Positions 10,602-20,566 of a stretch of DNA of 64,000 nt are shown here, piece by piece. Origin of the DNA: Albugo candida (Eukaryota > Oomycota > Peronosporomycetes > Albuginales); contig JBDOQK010000032.1 in assembly GCA_040437565.1 (NCBI GenBank), positions 248,001 to 312,000 on the forward strand, given 5' to 3'. The position numbers and the translations under genes were made by a program. How positions within the stretch are numbered: the first letter of the stretch is position 1; each line of letters opens with the position of its first letter. The notes beneath the pieces are model-generated. The model had not been told where the DNA came from, made no database searches, and saw nothing but the letters and a program-made list of their open reading frames with translations.

Positions 10602-12560
10602 ATGAGTGCGGACAGTACTCCCGATCTCTCCGAGTGCTCGGACGCAATCAAACTTGCAAGATCTTCGCGATGGGATGCGCTTTGCGATTTAGTAGAAGCA
10701 AAACCTGAAAGCGCGCAGCACGTCGATTCGTACGGAATGCTGCCGCTGCACTGGGCTTGTACAGAACCGCATTCATTCCAAGAAGGCATTTTAATGACAC
10801 TTTTGAAAGCGTACCCTCACGGTGCAAAACATAAAAATACAGCGGGAATGGTACCTTTACAAATAGCAATCAAAGCACAGGCAAATATTGAGTGGTTACA
10901 AGCTTTGTTAGCGTCATACCCCCAAGCAGTGCTAAAAAAGGTTCCTTCAGGGGAAAACGCGGTGCAACTCGCACGGAAGTGTCATTTGGAAGGACGTTCT
11001 ATCAAGCTATTGGAAGAAATGTATCTCCATGTTTGCGAGATGGAAGGTATTGACACCAATCAACATCAAACAGATGCCTTCCGAACACGTGTCGGAGGGG
11101 AAGACGCGGAGTGGAGTAACGAGAGAAAGCCTAAAGTAATTTCTATCGCTTCAATGAGTGACGTTCGAGCTATCAATCCACACAGTTTATCTGAAAGTGC
11201 TTATCAGTCGAGAAGTGGAGACTCAAAAGTGTATGGTGGAGTGACTGGAAACCACAGTGATGTTGGGATACACACGGACAAAGGGAACGGATTTGCGAAT
11301 TCTCTGTATGGATACCCACAAGGCTATAAGAGTCAAAGCGGACTTGCAACGCGAGCCATTGTATCCCTACCACCGCGATGGACAAATTCACCGAACTGTC
11401 AGATTTGTACGCAAAAATTTGGTCCTTTCAAAAAGCGACATCACTGTCGGAATTGCGGGCAATCCATTTGCAGTGATCACTCTGCGCGTGAAAAAATGCG
11501 CTTGCCTCATTATGGACTATACGATCGTCATCGAGTGTGTATCGTTTGTCATGACACGTTACGCGATATAAGTAGGCAAAGTTTGCAGCCAAGAAGGTCC
11601 AGACTAGTGTCAGCAGGTTCGGTAGGTGCTGTCTTGGGCATCCCACCTCGTCGTTCAGATGAGATTACCCGAGAATCTAGTCAGTATTATCATCAATTAA
11701 GGCTTGAACGACACGTATCAGCACCTGCAGTCTCTAACGCAAATCAACCAAGTGACAATGAGAATATACACCGCCAAGTGGAAGATTTACAGAAACAAGT
11801 TACAAAGCTGATGAGAGAAAAAGAGTTGGCTGAATCACAACTTCGCATTCAGACTGGATTACTGTTGGAAGCTGAGCGTCTTACAAACTCATCGCGTGCT
11901 AGTTCAAATGGAGTGAAACGATCGAGTGGAACTAGTCAAGAAGGACAACTATACAATGACCAAAGCAGTCTTATGAGCGCACACACTAACACTGAAGAAT
12001 GCAGCCGGTCAAATCTTGCAGAGGATTTTAACAAACACGGGTCCGCGGATGAGAGAGCGCCATCCACAGTGATCTCAGAGCCTGTGAGCAGTCCTCGTCC
12101 AGGTGCCTCCGATTCAGAAGATCAAGAAATAAGCAACATCAACAATGTTGACGAGGATGGTGCCGTACACGATAGTAGCTGCAGCATTGATAAAAGCGAA
12201 GATGATACATTGCTCGATGATGAGGACGAAGAGGACTCGTCGTCGCCAGAAGTTCAAGTCTTAGTGAGCCTGGGTCAATCTTTGTTGGACAAGGGAAGTG
12301 CGAATGCAGCCGTCCAAGCATTCAGTCGAGCAGTAGAGCTTTGTGCTAGTGATGCGGCGCTTTACAACTCCCTTGGCAAAGCACAATACGCTGACAATGA
12401 CATTGACGAAGCAATCAAATCTATTACGAAATCTATCGAATTGGAAGTCTCAGCAACCAATCTGACTCTACTCGGGAAAATCTATTTCGAAAAAGGAGAT
12501 CACGAGAAAGCCATTGAAGCGTACCAAAAATCATTGGCTATACAGCAACCGAGCGAATAA
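10602..12560 (+). CDS. Ankyrin-FYVE-TPR domain protein
   Basis: A 652-residue single-exon adaptor, probably recruited to phosphatidylinositol-3-phosphate on endosomes. Residues about 40-130 form ankyrin-like repeats (DSYGMLPLHWACTEPHS, NTAGMVPLQIAIKAQ). The FYVE zinc finger spans about residues 258-322 with WTNSPNCQICTQKF, then KKRHHCRNCGQSICSDHS and HRVCIVCHDTL; the RHHCRNCG core is the lipid-binding signature. A short coiled coil rich in Q, K and E follows (near residue 390). An acidic serine-rich linker leads to C-terminal tetratricopeptide repeats from about residue 549 (ALYNSLGKAQYADNDIDEAI, LTLLGKIYFEKGDHEKAIEAY). Ankyrin plus FYVE proteins are common in oomycetes. ATG 10602 is the first in frame after the purine tract. 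No partner is suggested by its neighbours. Confidence 0.93.
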   Translation: MSADSTPDLSECSDAIKLARSSRWDALCDLVEAKPESAQHVDSYGMLPLHWACTEPHSFQEGILMTLLKAYPHGAKHKNTAGMVPLQIAIKAQANIEWLQALLASYPQAVLKKVPSGENAVQLARKCHLEGRSIKLLEEMYLHVCEMEGIDTNQHQTDAFRTRVGGEDAEWSNERKPKVISIASMSDVRAINPHSLSESAYQSRSGDSKVYGGVTGNHSDVGIHTDKGNGFANSLYGYPQGYKSQSGLATRAIVSLPPRWTNSPNCQICTQKFGPFKKRHHCRNCGQSICSDHSAREKMRLPHYGLYDRHRVCIVCHDTLRDISRQSLQPRRSRLVSAGSVGAVLGIPPRRSDEITRESSQYYHQLRLERHVSAPAVSNANQPSDNENIHRQVEDLQKQVTKLMREKELAESQLRIQTGLLLEAERLTNSSRASSNGVKRSSGTSQEGQLYNDQSSLMSAHTNTEECSRSNLAEDFNKHGSADERAPSTVISEPVSSPRPGASDSEDQEISNINNVDEDGAVHDSSCSIDKSEDDTLLDDEDEEDSSSPEVQVLVSLGQSLLDKGSANAAVQAFSRAVELCASDAALYNSLGKAQYADNDIDEAIKSITKSIELEVSATNLTLLGKIYFEKGDHEKAIEAYQKSLAIQQPSE

Positions 12561-12715
12561 GCTTGCACGTACAAGATATCTCTATCGTTTACTACATATA
12601 TATTTTATCCTCATGCCTCTTTCGCGTTTATATGTGTCGCTGAGTTACTTTCATCAGCTATGTGGTTTCTCACACGTTGCACGAGAGATTTATTGATAAT
12701 ACTGGTATTCGTGTA

Positions 12716-13881
12716 ATGCTTAAAGTACTGCGCTTCAAAGCGTTAGGAGTGCACGTAAAGTCCTTTCCTTTTGAGAGTTACTGTTCCACCGCAAATCTTC
12801 ATGTCTCTCGTCTTCAATGTCGACAAAGAGATACGATTAGTGATAATCACACGTTTTTCCACCATTTTCACTATTTGGAACCCTCAAAAAATAACGAGTG
12901 GAAAATAGTTCTAAAGGATCATCTTGAGGTAACATATATGCTTGTGAGTGGAGGACGACTTAAATTTTCTCTTTAGAGTCTGACGGTTCCTCCGACTTGG
13001 GAATTTGAATTAAAACGTCTTGAGCATCGTATTGGAATCACGTTTCAAGATCAGTTACACCTGCAATGCGCTTGTATCCATTTCGGATACTTTTCCGATG
13101 AAAAGCTCATATCTTCCGTACCAGCTCATCGTCTCTCAAATCGCAGTTTGGAGTTTCTCGGCGATTCAATTCTGAATTTTGTTGTTGCGTCGTACCTTTT
13201 CCAGCGAAATCCCATGTACTCCGAAGGTAAATTAACCATGACACGATCTTGCCTCGTGAACAATGAGGTTTTGGCAAAGATTTGCGTCGAAAACCTTAAA
13301 TTACATCGATGTCTGCTGGTGGCAACTGAGTACGAGAAGTATATAGATATGGGAGACATTGATGAACACGATACCGCGATATGTAACACAGCTCGAATCA
13401 AAGGAATGCGAACGATCAAAGCTGGTGCCGTTGAAGCGCTTATAGCAGCAATTTATGTGGATCAAGGTCTTGAAAAAGCGATAGCTTTTGTCAATGAGCA
13501 AGTGATTCCGAGCGCTTGCGAGTATGGCAGGAAAACACCGGAAAATCCAGTGCGAGAATTACAAGAGCTGCTACAAAAGTATGGAAAGGGCCATCCCGTG
13601 TACAGGTATGCCTGAAAACCGCTCCATTAACTCCTTTTGTCACGTCACGCGTCTATCTGCGTAGGCGGCTTCCTGCGCCAGACAACAGTGAGACTCTTGT
13701 TGTCGAGCTTCGAGTAGAAGGAAGGGTAAGACCTGCACGCTCACATCTTGATGATTGCTCGGCTGATGTGAAATTTACTGTATGATAGTTGCTCACGTCG
13801 ATGTCAGGGCGCTCGTATCGTGAAGCTCGATTAGAAGCTGCAAAGAAAGGTCTCGAAATTTACCATCGGGAATTACAATAG
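12716..13881 (+). CDS. RNase III-domain and dsRNA-binding protein, probably mitochondrial (mL44-like or RNase III)
   Basis: Four exons are proposed: 12716-12928, 12977-13605, 13665-13725 and 13789-13881, about 331 residues. The N-terminus (MLKVLRFKALGVHVKSF) is basic, as for mitochondrial import. The RNase III signature RSLEFLGDSILNFVVASYLF lies near residue 128, and the second catalytic segment is KAGAVEALIAAIYVDQG near residue 220. After splicing, a dsRNA-binding domain appears: VRELQELLQKYGKGHPVYR, RLPAPDNSETLVVELRVEGR and SGRSYREARLEAAKKGLEIY. Of the four metal ligands in bacterial RNase III, the glutamate and aspartate of LEFLGD and the late glutamate are present, but the aspartate expected just before VEA is glycine. 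That suggests a structural role like ribosomal mL44, or altered activity. ATG 12716 is the first plausible start. Confidence 0.85.
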
Positions 13882-13932
13882 ATAGTGCAAGAATGGCTTC
13901 ATAAAGAACGCAAATGCGGTGGACCAAACTCA

Positions 13933-14576
13933 TCAGAATTCTGCTTCGTCACTTCCATCCTCTTCCTCACTCTCATCTTCTTCCATGATATTTGACATTG
14001 ACTTTGGCGTAAAGTCATCCATAGGTTTCGATAACGCCGCAGCTGCAGCTCGTCGTTGTGTACGAGGAATGATATTGGACGTGTCCAGACCTACGTAATC
14101 GTCTTGATTCAGCTTTACTTCAGGATCTGATTCTTCATCCTCATTTTCGTGTTGACTCATTTTCCGCTTCTTCGCCTGAGGGAAAAAACAGAGTAAGAAG
14201 ACAATTTTGATGATACTTTTTGGCAATCGTACTTTGGGACCTGGGTTCTCGCCTTTAGCTTCATAATCATCGTCGTCTTCTTCATCGTCGACTTCATTCG
14301 TCCCTTCGACTAGCTCATCCTCATCTTCATCCTCGGCATCTTCCTCAACTTCGTCCTCTTCCTCATGATCATCCTCATCTTCATCGGAGGTCTTATTCGT
14401 ATTAAGCGCCTTCCGACTGTCTGTAGGTTCGCTTTCCTTTACTTCTTTTCCTGAATGCTTCTTTTCCGCAATGTCAGTTTTGCTGTATAAATTGCGACGT
14501 ATCAAATCAAACGAATATTATGCGAAAGCAGTGATGATTCCAACCTTTTTTCTGTCTTTGCTGCGGGTCTACCCAT
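13933..14576 (-). CDS. Small acidic nuclear protein, possible CHZ-type histone chaperone
   Basis: Exons on the minus strand are 14576-14545, 14482-14233 and 14175-13933, giving about 174 residues. The start is MGRPAAKTEKSKTDIAEKKH. A long Asp/Glu run occupies the middle, followed after the second splice by the basic stretch GPKAKKRKMSQ, a likely nuclear signal. The segment DDYVGLDTSNIIPRTQRR resembles the CHZ motif of H2A.Z-H2B chaperones (typically DxSNIxxxxRTRG), but the final RTRGK part is weak. The tail is again acidic. Acidic low complexity alone could fit many chromatin or nucleolar proteins, so the function is a suggestion only. It is convergent with the RNase III gene, ending 51 bases from it. 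Confidence 0.6.
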
Positions 14577-14922
14577 TATATTTGTAGCTTTACGGACACT
14601 ATCAATACACTCTCGGCCGACGCTAACTGCTATTGATTGACTGGAACTAACGGCCACGTTTCAATTAAGTCACCTCACGTAAATTAAATTAGCGACCTGT
14701 GAAATTCTATAAACCGTCGGAAACGCGATGGAAAGAGCGAAGAAGTGCGCAAAATGGGAGAAATAATATTATATTTCTCTCTTTTTCATTCTCTCGTGCC
14801 CTTTGGAATCACATGTCGCATTCCTTGCATGCAAAACAAGCACATTTGACTCAAAAAAATAAACCATTGGGAAATCTATAGAGCAAGTCGCTTGGTTCAC
14901 CATGCAGGAAAATGTTTTTCAT
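14577..14922. other. Intergenic region
   Basis: Holds the upstream region of the acidic protein gene and the 3' side of RPL37, both leftward. No RNA gene or repeat was seen. Confidence 0.4.
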
Positions 14923-15333
14923 TTAGTTTGTCGCGGATTTCTTCGACACCGCAACAGTGCCTTCACGAAATCCATGCTTGAATCTGCGAGAAACTGTTTT
15001 CAAGTATCTCATGCGGCCAGTGCCTTGCGTACGACGTCGAAGCGCTTTCTCACTCCAGTTGTCTACAAAACGAATGCAATTCGCAGCACATTTAAAATAC
15101 AAGTGCGTTGCGATAGAGATAGAATAGACTTACATCTGCGCATTTTAGCAGCCGGATATCCACAAGACGCGCAGGTGCTTTTCTGGATGTGGTAAGAGCT
15201 CTTTCCACATCGTCGGCATTGTGTGTGAGTCTTATTGTGACGCTTTCCGAAACTTGTCGTACCTTTCGTCTAAAGCAAATACAAAAGGATGAGGTCTCAA
15301 TGTAGAGTAGAATGCAACTGTGTGCGATACCAT
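14923..15333 (-). CDS. RPL37: 60S ribosomal protein L37 (eL37)
   Basis: Cytosolic large-subunit zinc-ribbon protein. Exons on the minus strand are 15333-15331 (only the ATG), 15269-15134 and 15062-14923, coding 92 residues, the normal length. Translation gives [38 protein letters not shown] (the four zinc cysteines), [15 protein letters not shown], then [20 protein letters not shown] and [18 protein letters not shown]. The start codon is split from the rest by an intron directly after ATG. None of the long open frames here is the gene; it appears only after splicing. A 97-codon plus-strand frame at 14902-15195 is an antisense shadow. Intergenic distance to the AFG1 gene is 250 bases. Confidence 0.95.
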
Positions 15334-15583
15334 TTTGTGTTATCAATTAGTCGAAAGCAACGGGCAAAATACTTTCAAGGATTTACTTCCAGGCACGCCG
15401 ATTTCCAGCCAACCAAAAACACAGCGAAAAGAAGATAGTACAGAGACCGTTTCTTTACAAGACCCTACGTAGTGACATCTATCGTATTATTTCCATTATA
15501 GCTATCTCATTGTATTATACTATGTCTCCACTGACGAATCCGTTCCACTCGAAAGCTTCGTGCATTTACATCTTACAACATAT

Positions 15584-17102
15584 TTATGGAATACTGGCAC
15601 GTTCGTGACGTTTCTCCATGCATTGCTTCATATAAGGTTCACTCTGCATCTTTATGACAAATGAGAAGAATTCATAAATTACGTTTGTGAGCGTACCTCC
15701 AATAAGCGTGAAACTGTTCTATCAAAAGCGAAAATCTCATCAATATGCTCCTTTGACTCATGTGCTTCAATAGAAAGCAAATTTTCTGGGGGAGCCTCTG
15801 CGAGACAATGAAGCTATTCGGAACAGACATCACACACATTCACTAATAGTGCAGGAGGACGTACCTCCACTCCATTGTCATACATGCAGTCCACAAAGGT
15901 AATAAACCTACGTAGCTATCGCAAAATGTTATATAACGCGGACAATCGGAAACATCGAGCAAGTTCACCGAATTCAGCCTGGATAAATCAAGCAGTATAA
16001 TATCTTCAAAAAACACAATGGGGAATGTTTTGGCAATAAGAAGATAATCGGAGGCTCCGTGGGGTTTCTCGCAAAATTCGCGGAAGGAGATTTTGCACAC
16101 CCCGGCACAGCATATCGCTTCAGCGATATGTATACTACGATTGTGCATCTGTAGCGTCGTCGATTCTATTTTCTGATTCTTTGCGAGTTGCTGGAATGTT
16201 GCCTGAAAACTAGCCTTGTTGTCGTGCGTGAGAGGATACATGTAAAGATCTTGTTCCTTTCGATGACTTTTGATCAATCGATGATCTGTGGTGGACTCGG
16301 CCAATGAGAGAACATGACATTTATCCTGCAGAAGATCTATGAACGGGAGAAACAACTCGCGTTGTAACCCATTTTTGTAAAGTTCGCGAGGAGGTCGGTT
16401 AGAGGTAGCAATCATAATGCACCCACGCACTAACAACCGGGAAAATAGACGTTGGATCATTAGCGCATCTGCTACATCAGTGACCTGGAACTCATCAAAG
16501 CACAAGATCCACGTATCACTAAGAATCTCATCAGCGATACACGTAATGCCATCTTTCTGCTTTCCCTCTTGCTGTCTCAGTTGATGCATTCTGTCATGCA
16601 GTCCGAGCATAAACTTATGAAAATGAACACGACGTTTTTGAGGAATTGAGATACATTCAAGAAAAAGATCCATCATAAACGTTTTCCCGCACCCGACACC
16701 TCCATAAAGGTATAATCCTCTGGGCGCTTCAATTTTTTGGAAGGCAGATATCTCTTTCCCTTGTGCGCTATTTCCGTCTTTCGTGCTTCTGATACGTGAC
16801 CAAAGAGAATGCAAACTTAGCGAGAACGCTGAATCATTTACAGGTAGCTTTTGGGGCCCTCTGTATGAGTTGATGGCACGCAATAGATCATCGAAATACT
16901 CGATCATTTGCGCTTGAATAGGATCGTACGCAATCAATTTCTTATGTGCCATATACTCGTACTTTTCACGAAATATATCTGGGTGTTTGAGCTGGGATAC
17001 CGAGAATGGATGCTGACAGCACCGAGAAGGGCTCGAGTGATACAGAGCGCATTGCAAAAGCGCCACAGATCGACTCGAATTAAAGCGGCGAAGCAAGGTC
17101 AT
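15584..17102 (-). CDS. AFG1/LACE1-family mitochondrial ATPase
   Basis: AAA-type ATPase linked to quality control of mitochondrial inner-membrane proteins. Exons on the minus strand are 17102-15969, 15915-15865, 15813-15697 and 15649-15584, about 455 residues. Walker A is YGGVGCGKTFMMDLF and Walker B is WILCFDEFQVTDVADALMI; the sensor-like ATSNRPPRELYKNGLQRE follows. Splicing at 15969/15915 restores the family motif LSRLNSLRRFITFVDCMYD, and the next exons give LHCLAEAPPENLLSIEAHE and FAFDRTVSRLLEMQSEPYM. The N-terminus (MTLLRRFNSSRSVALL) looks like a mitochondrial presequence. In-frame ATGs at 17126 and 17213 are alternatives; 17213 would lie only 18 bases from the ZIP stop codon, so the later start is preferred. 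Identity is firm. Confidence 0.92.
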
Positions 17103-17231
17103 TTGTCCTGGAATATGATTGAACATAAATAATAATCTCGCCTTTTGATTCGTCAAAAAGGATGGCAATGCGAAAGTTGCAAAGCTATAAAAAAATGGAT
17201 TATCTAAGAGCATTCGCGATAATTTCTAAAA

Positions 17232-18394
17232 TCATAAATTTCCACTCAGTGCAATTTGAATGGTGAGGAACGTTATGAATGCCATTGCTGTTGCTGTTGC
17301 GGTCGACTTGAAAGACTTTGTGTCCTCCAATGATTCAGGAATCAACTCTTCCAGAGCAACCAAGGCCATCGCACCACCAGCAAAGCCGAGTCCAGCAGGC
17401 AAAATCGGCAAAAACTACAGTCAACAGGTAAGTAAGAGCATTTTTTACGAGAAGAGCAACTCACAGTCTCGACAAATGCGTATGACGGAACGGCAAATAT
17501 TGGCTGAGGGATACTCGAAATAATCGCCCAAAGCATTGCAAAGAACGGACTCATACCCCGTGGAACTAGTGCAAGACTGATTGCAATGCCTTCTGGGATG
17601 TTGTGTATCGCCATTGTCATTGTCACAACATGACCTCGGTGAAAACCTCCTTCTCCTCCAAATGAGACCCCAACTCCAACCTACGCAAAATCGATTAGAA
17701 ATTGATATATCGAGAACATTTGAATGATAATGTAAAGCATTACCCCCTCCGATATCGAATGAAGTGTCATAACAGCCATGATTAATAAAGCCTTTTGAGC
17801 ATTTAAACCCTCTAACCCACAAACTTTTACGTCATCGTGGTCTTTTAGAAACAGTTTTGTGAAGCGGATGAATATTACTCCCAATAAAATTCCAAGAAAT
17901 AGTCGATATCCCAGTGAGACTTGATATTCGGAAGTTTGAGGGATATACAAGGCTTCGTAAAACAAACAACCTGTCGCAGCGAGCATCATCCCTGCAGCCA
18001 ATGCATTGCAAATACCAAGCCAGTATTTGTCAACATCCTGAATCCAGAAAAATGGGATGGCGCCAATCCCGGTCGTTATTGCCGTGATCCAACCACACCA
18101 CCACACATAATAAGCACTCTTTCCAGCATCCCTTGCCGGTATACTATACAACGTGATGGATATGAAAATTGTTGCTAGCGCATAAGCGACATACTGCGCA
18201 CGCAGAGAAGCGGAAGGCTTCGGGGGTGTATCTCGGTCATTCGACTCCAAAAATTGATCTGTCTCTCCCTCAAATTCCCCAGGACTCAAATTAGTTGCAA
18301 AAAGCTCACTTTCATCCTCCAGCACCATTACTGTGTCTGATAGCTTTCGATGTTTTTCTCGTACTACAGGCAGCTGAAGGGACTTGTATTCCAT
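17232..18394 (-). CDS. ZIP-family zinc/divalent metal transporter
   Basis: Moves Zn2+ or related cations into the cytosol. Exons on the minus strand are 18394-17744, 17680-17465 and 17414-17232, about 349 residues. A soluble N-terminus (residues 1-70) precedes about eight membrane helices. The two signature helices are split by intron 1: MAVMTLHSISEG joined to VGVGVSFGGEGGF, then TMAIHNIPEGIAISLALV. Their histidines and glutamates form the metal site. The last exon reads FLPILPAGLGFAGGAMALVA then LEELIPES, typical of the gufA/ZIP11/ZTP29-like branch. The gene ends 130 bases upstream of the AFG1 start, on the same strand. Substrate and membrane are not determined. Confidence 0.92.
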
Positions 18395-18616
18395 TTGCGT
18401 TGCGTTTATTTTTTATATCACGTTTGGATTGAGATGTTACGATAAAATGCAAAATGCACAATCAAGCGGGGAGAAAGAGCTCAGAATCGATTGACAGGTC
18501 TGAACATGTGTCAGTGCGGGTAGAATACAGTTCGACCACGCACCTTGTTTCATGTACACTGTAATACCTCATTTAATGTACAAATAGTGTAAATCTTTTA
18601 TTCTGTTATCGCACAA

Positions 18617-19531
18617 ATGTCAACGCTAACCAGCTCGGATTTTGGAGAATTGAAGCGTCCCACGACGCGTGTGCATGCGCCCCCAGGAGGTGAATCGTCT
18701 TGGAACTTTATGCATGGTGATGCGCAACCGCCTTCACAGAAACCACGAATGGAAACATCGCAAAGCGTCCCAGCGCCAGAATCAGGATCATTCGGGCACG
18801 TCAACAATAGTGCTCAAGAAAAGACTTTCAACGCGACCAAACCAAACGTTCCCACAGATGCGCAACATGCTGCAAAGCTTCGTATTGCTTTGATCAAAAC
18901 GACAATTGATGGAGAGATTGTCAACTTAATGGCTCAGAATTGCTGGGGAAAATTACAGAATAAGCCAGGGATAACGACTGAAGTTTTCTCCGTTTCCAAT
19001 TTGGAAGAATTACCGTACGCCGCAAACAAATTACTTCAATACGGAGGTTTTGATGGGGTCATTTGTTTCGGCTTTCTCAACACTACTGATGCGTTATCTA
19101 ACGCGTTAGCTGCTTGTTTGACACAAGCAATTATCGACATCAGCGTGAAGAATGTCAAGCCTGTTATTCGTGCAATTTTCATGGGAGAGCCTCGTGTTGC
19201 CGGTGTGAAGGCGAAGAGTGGTTGGGGAGAAGAGTTTGCTGCAAACATCAGCGGGCTCATTCGTCTCGGTGGGTTTGTGAACAGAGATACTGGGAGCAGC
19301 TCAAGTGCCGGAAGCCCCAACTTGGAACACGTACTCGTTGAGACCAGTGAAAGCAATAGCATGGACACGAGCGACATCGATACTCCTATGCATACTCCTC
19401 AAAGCAATATCCCGGCGGCAACCGTAGCGCAATCGAATGCAAACGCTCAAGAAAACTTTAGACCGAAATTTCAGCAACATTCGAAACGAAAGCAATATGG
19501 TGCAGGTGAGAGCTCTGTGGTGTTTGGATGA
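18617..19531 (+). CDS. HN1/Jupiter-motif protein fused to a lumazine-synthase-like domain
   Basis: Single exon, 304 residues. Residues 14-33 carry PTTRVHAPPGGESSWNFM, the N-terminal motif of HN1/JPT (Jupiter) microtubule-associated proteins. Residues about 88-219 resemble 6,7-dimethyl-8-ribityllumazine synthase, the penultimate riboflavin enzyme: LRIALIKTTIDGEIVNLM, a pattern FSVSNLEELPYAANKLLQY matching the PGAFELPLAAKKL helix, FDGVICFGFLNTTDALSNAL, then VKPVIRAIFMGE and the basic AGVKAKSGWGEEFAANISGL. In active enzymes the loop after GxxxxG(x)T contains a histidine (HFDYV); here it reads TTDALSNAL, with no histidine, so catalysis is doubtful. A Ser/Asp/Gln-rich tail follows, ending RKQYGAGESSVVFG, which again looks like an HN1-type repeat element. 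Function unknown. The lumazine synthase assignment is by pattern, not by search. Confidence 0.75.
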   Translation: MSTLTSSDFGELKRPTTRVHAPPGGESSWNFMHGDAQPPSQKPRMETSQSVPAPESGSFGHVNNSAQEKTFNATKPNVPTDAQHAAKLRIALIKTTIDGEIVNLMAQNCWGKLQNKPGITTEVFSVSNLEELPYAANKLLQYGGFDGVICFGFLNTTDALSNALAACLTQAIIDISVKNVKPVIRAIFMGEPRVAGVKAKSGWGEEFAANISGLIRLGGFVNRDTGSSSSAGSPNLEHVLVETSESNSMDTSDIDTPMHTPQSNIPAATVAQSNANAQENFRPKFQQHSKRKQYGAGESSVVFG

Positions 19532-19871
19532 GCGCTACATTCACCTCAATCTAGTTTTTGAGGTTGCTGTTGTGAGGAAGTGTGCCTAAGCAATAAACAT
19601 TTTACTCCACTGGTTGTGCGTTTTTCACCATGTAGTATCAGAGCTCAAAGAGCTAAATGTTCCGGATGCCTCAACATTATACTGTGTCCTCATGAACATT
19701 CGGAGTATATTAAAGTTTTTGAGTAATTGTTTCTATCATCGGCATCCGGAACAAATGTACGTGCTCAAAGCTTAGTTTCGCCTGATGGTTGTGGGTGGGA
19801 AAAAGTTGCAAGCCAGCGAAAGAGAAACTGATGAACACTTTTTGTCAGGACAGTCTCCAATTACAATGTTT
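19532..19871. other. Convergent intergenic region
   Basis: Lies between the stop codons of the HN1-fusion gene (+) and RPL12 (-). It should contain both 3' untranslated regions. No gene or repeat was seen. Confidence 0.45.
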
Positions 19872-20369
19872 CTATTGCTCTGGGATATCTAGCTCTCCTT
19901 CTGAGATCATTCGCTGAATTTCTGTTGGCGCTTCTCCGTTCACAGTGCATCCTAAAGAACTTGCCGTTCCAAGAATTTCTTTCACAGTTCCTGTAAGGGT
20001 TCTGGCAATAGAACGTTCTCGCATCACTCTGGCAACATCAATGATTTGATCCAACGATAAATTACCATCGTGTTTGATGTTCTTGACTTTCTTGCGATTT
20101 CTTGGCGGTTCCTTCAGCTCTTTCACCAAAAGCGATGAGGCACTTGGAACCAAAGACACAGTTGCTTGACGGTTCACAATTGTGAGCTTCACAGTGACAT
20201 TAAGTCCCTTCCAATCTTGAGTAGCCTTGCAGATATCTTCACCAATTTTCTTGGGAGAAAGACCTAAAGGTCCGACTTTTGGAGCAAGTGTAGATGCAGG
20301 TGCGACCTCGCCTCCAACTGTCCGTAAAATGACGATCTTTTCTTCGCCTGCTGGTGGAGGTGGAGCCAT
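19872..20369 (-). CDS. RPL12: 60S ribosomal protein L12 (uL11)
   Basis: Large-subunit stalk-base protein of the cytosolic ribosome, binding the GTPase centre of the rRNA. Single exon, 165 residues, the normal eukaryotic length. It reads [20 protein letters not shown] then [20 protein letters not shown] and [20 protein letters not shown], typical of eukaryotic L12. The C-terminal RNA-binding part has [20 protein letters not shown] then [19 protein letters not shown]. The N-terminus [15 protein letters not shown] is slightly longer than in animals. It is convergent with the HN1-fusion gene. Identity is firm. Confidence 0.97.
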   Translation of the reverse strand: MAPPPPAGEEKIVILRTVGGEVAPASTLAPKVGPLGLSPKKIGEDICKATQDWKGLNVTVKLTIVNRQATVSLVPSASSLLVKELKEPPRNRKKVKNIKHDGNLSLDQIIDVARVMRERSIARTLTGTVKEILGTASSLGCTVNGEAPTEIQRMISEGELDIPEQ

Positions 20370-20566
20370 ATTTTTTATAGAGGATGCTAGGACTTGCGTT
20401 GACTGCCGAAATTGCGGAATGCAATTGTGTCAGCCAACGAAAAAAAAACCTCAAAGAAGAGGTGTAATTACTTAACAGTAGGTTTGCGTATATAATTAAA
20501 GTATGATCGGGAGCATCGGTCAAGTAATGTCTCAGCTCTGGTCATTTATTATGCATTTAGATAGGA

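Noticed and set aside
14902-15195. A 97-codon plus-strand ORF resembling a mitochondrial protein start
   Set aside because: It is antisense to RPL37, whose spliced minus-strand product matches eL37 over its whole length.
19630-19650. TAGTATCAGAGC-like match to a copia primer binding site
   Set aside because: It lies in the 3' region of a host gene with no retroelement parts nearby; a chance match.
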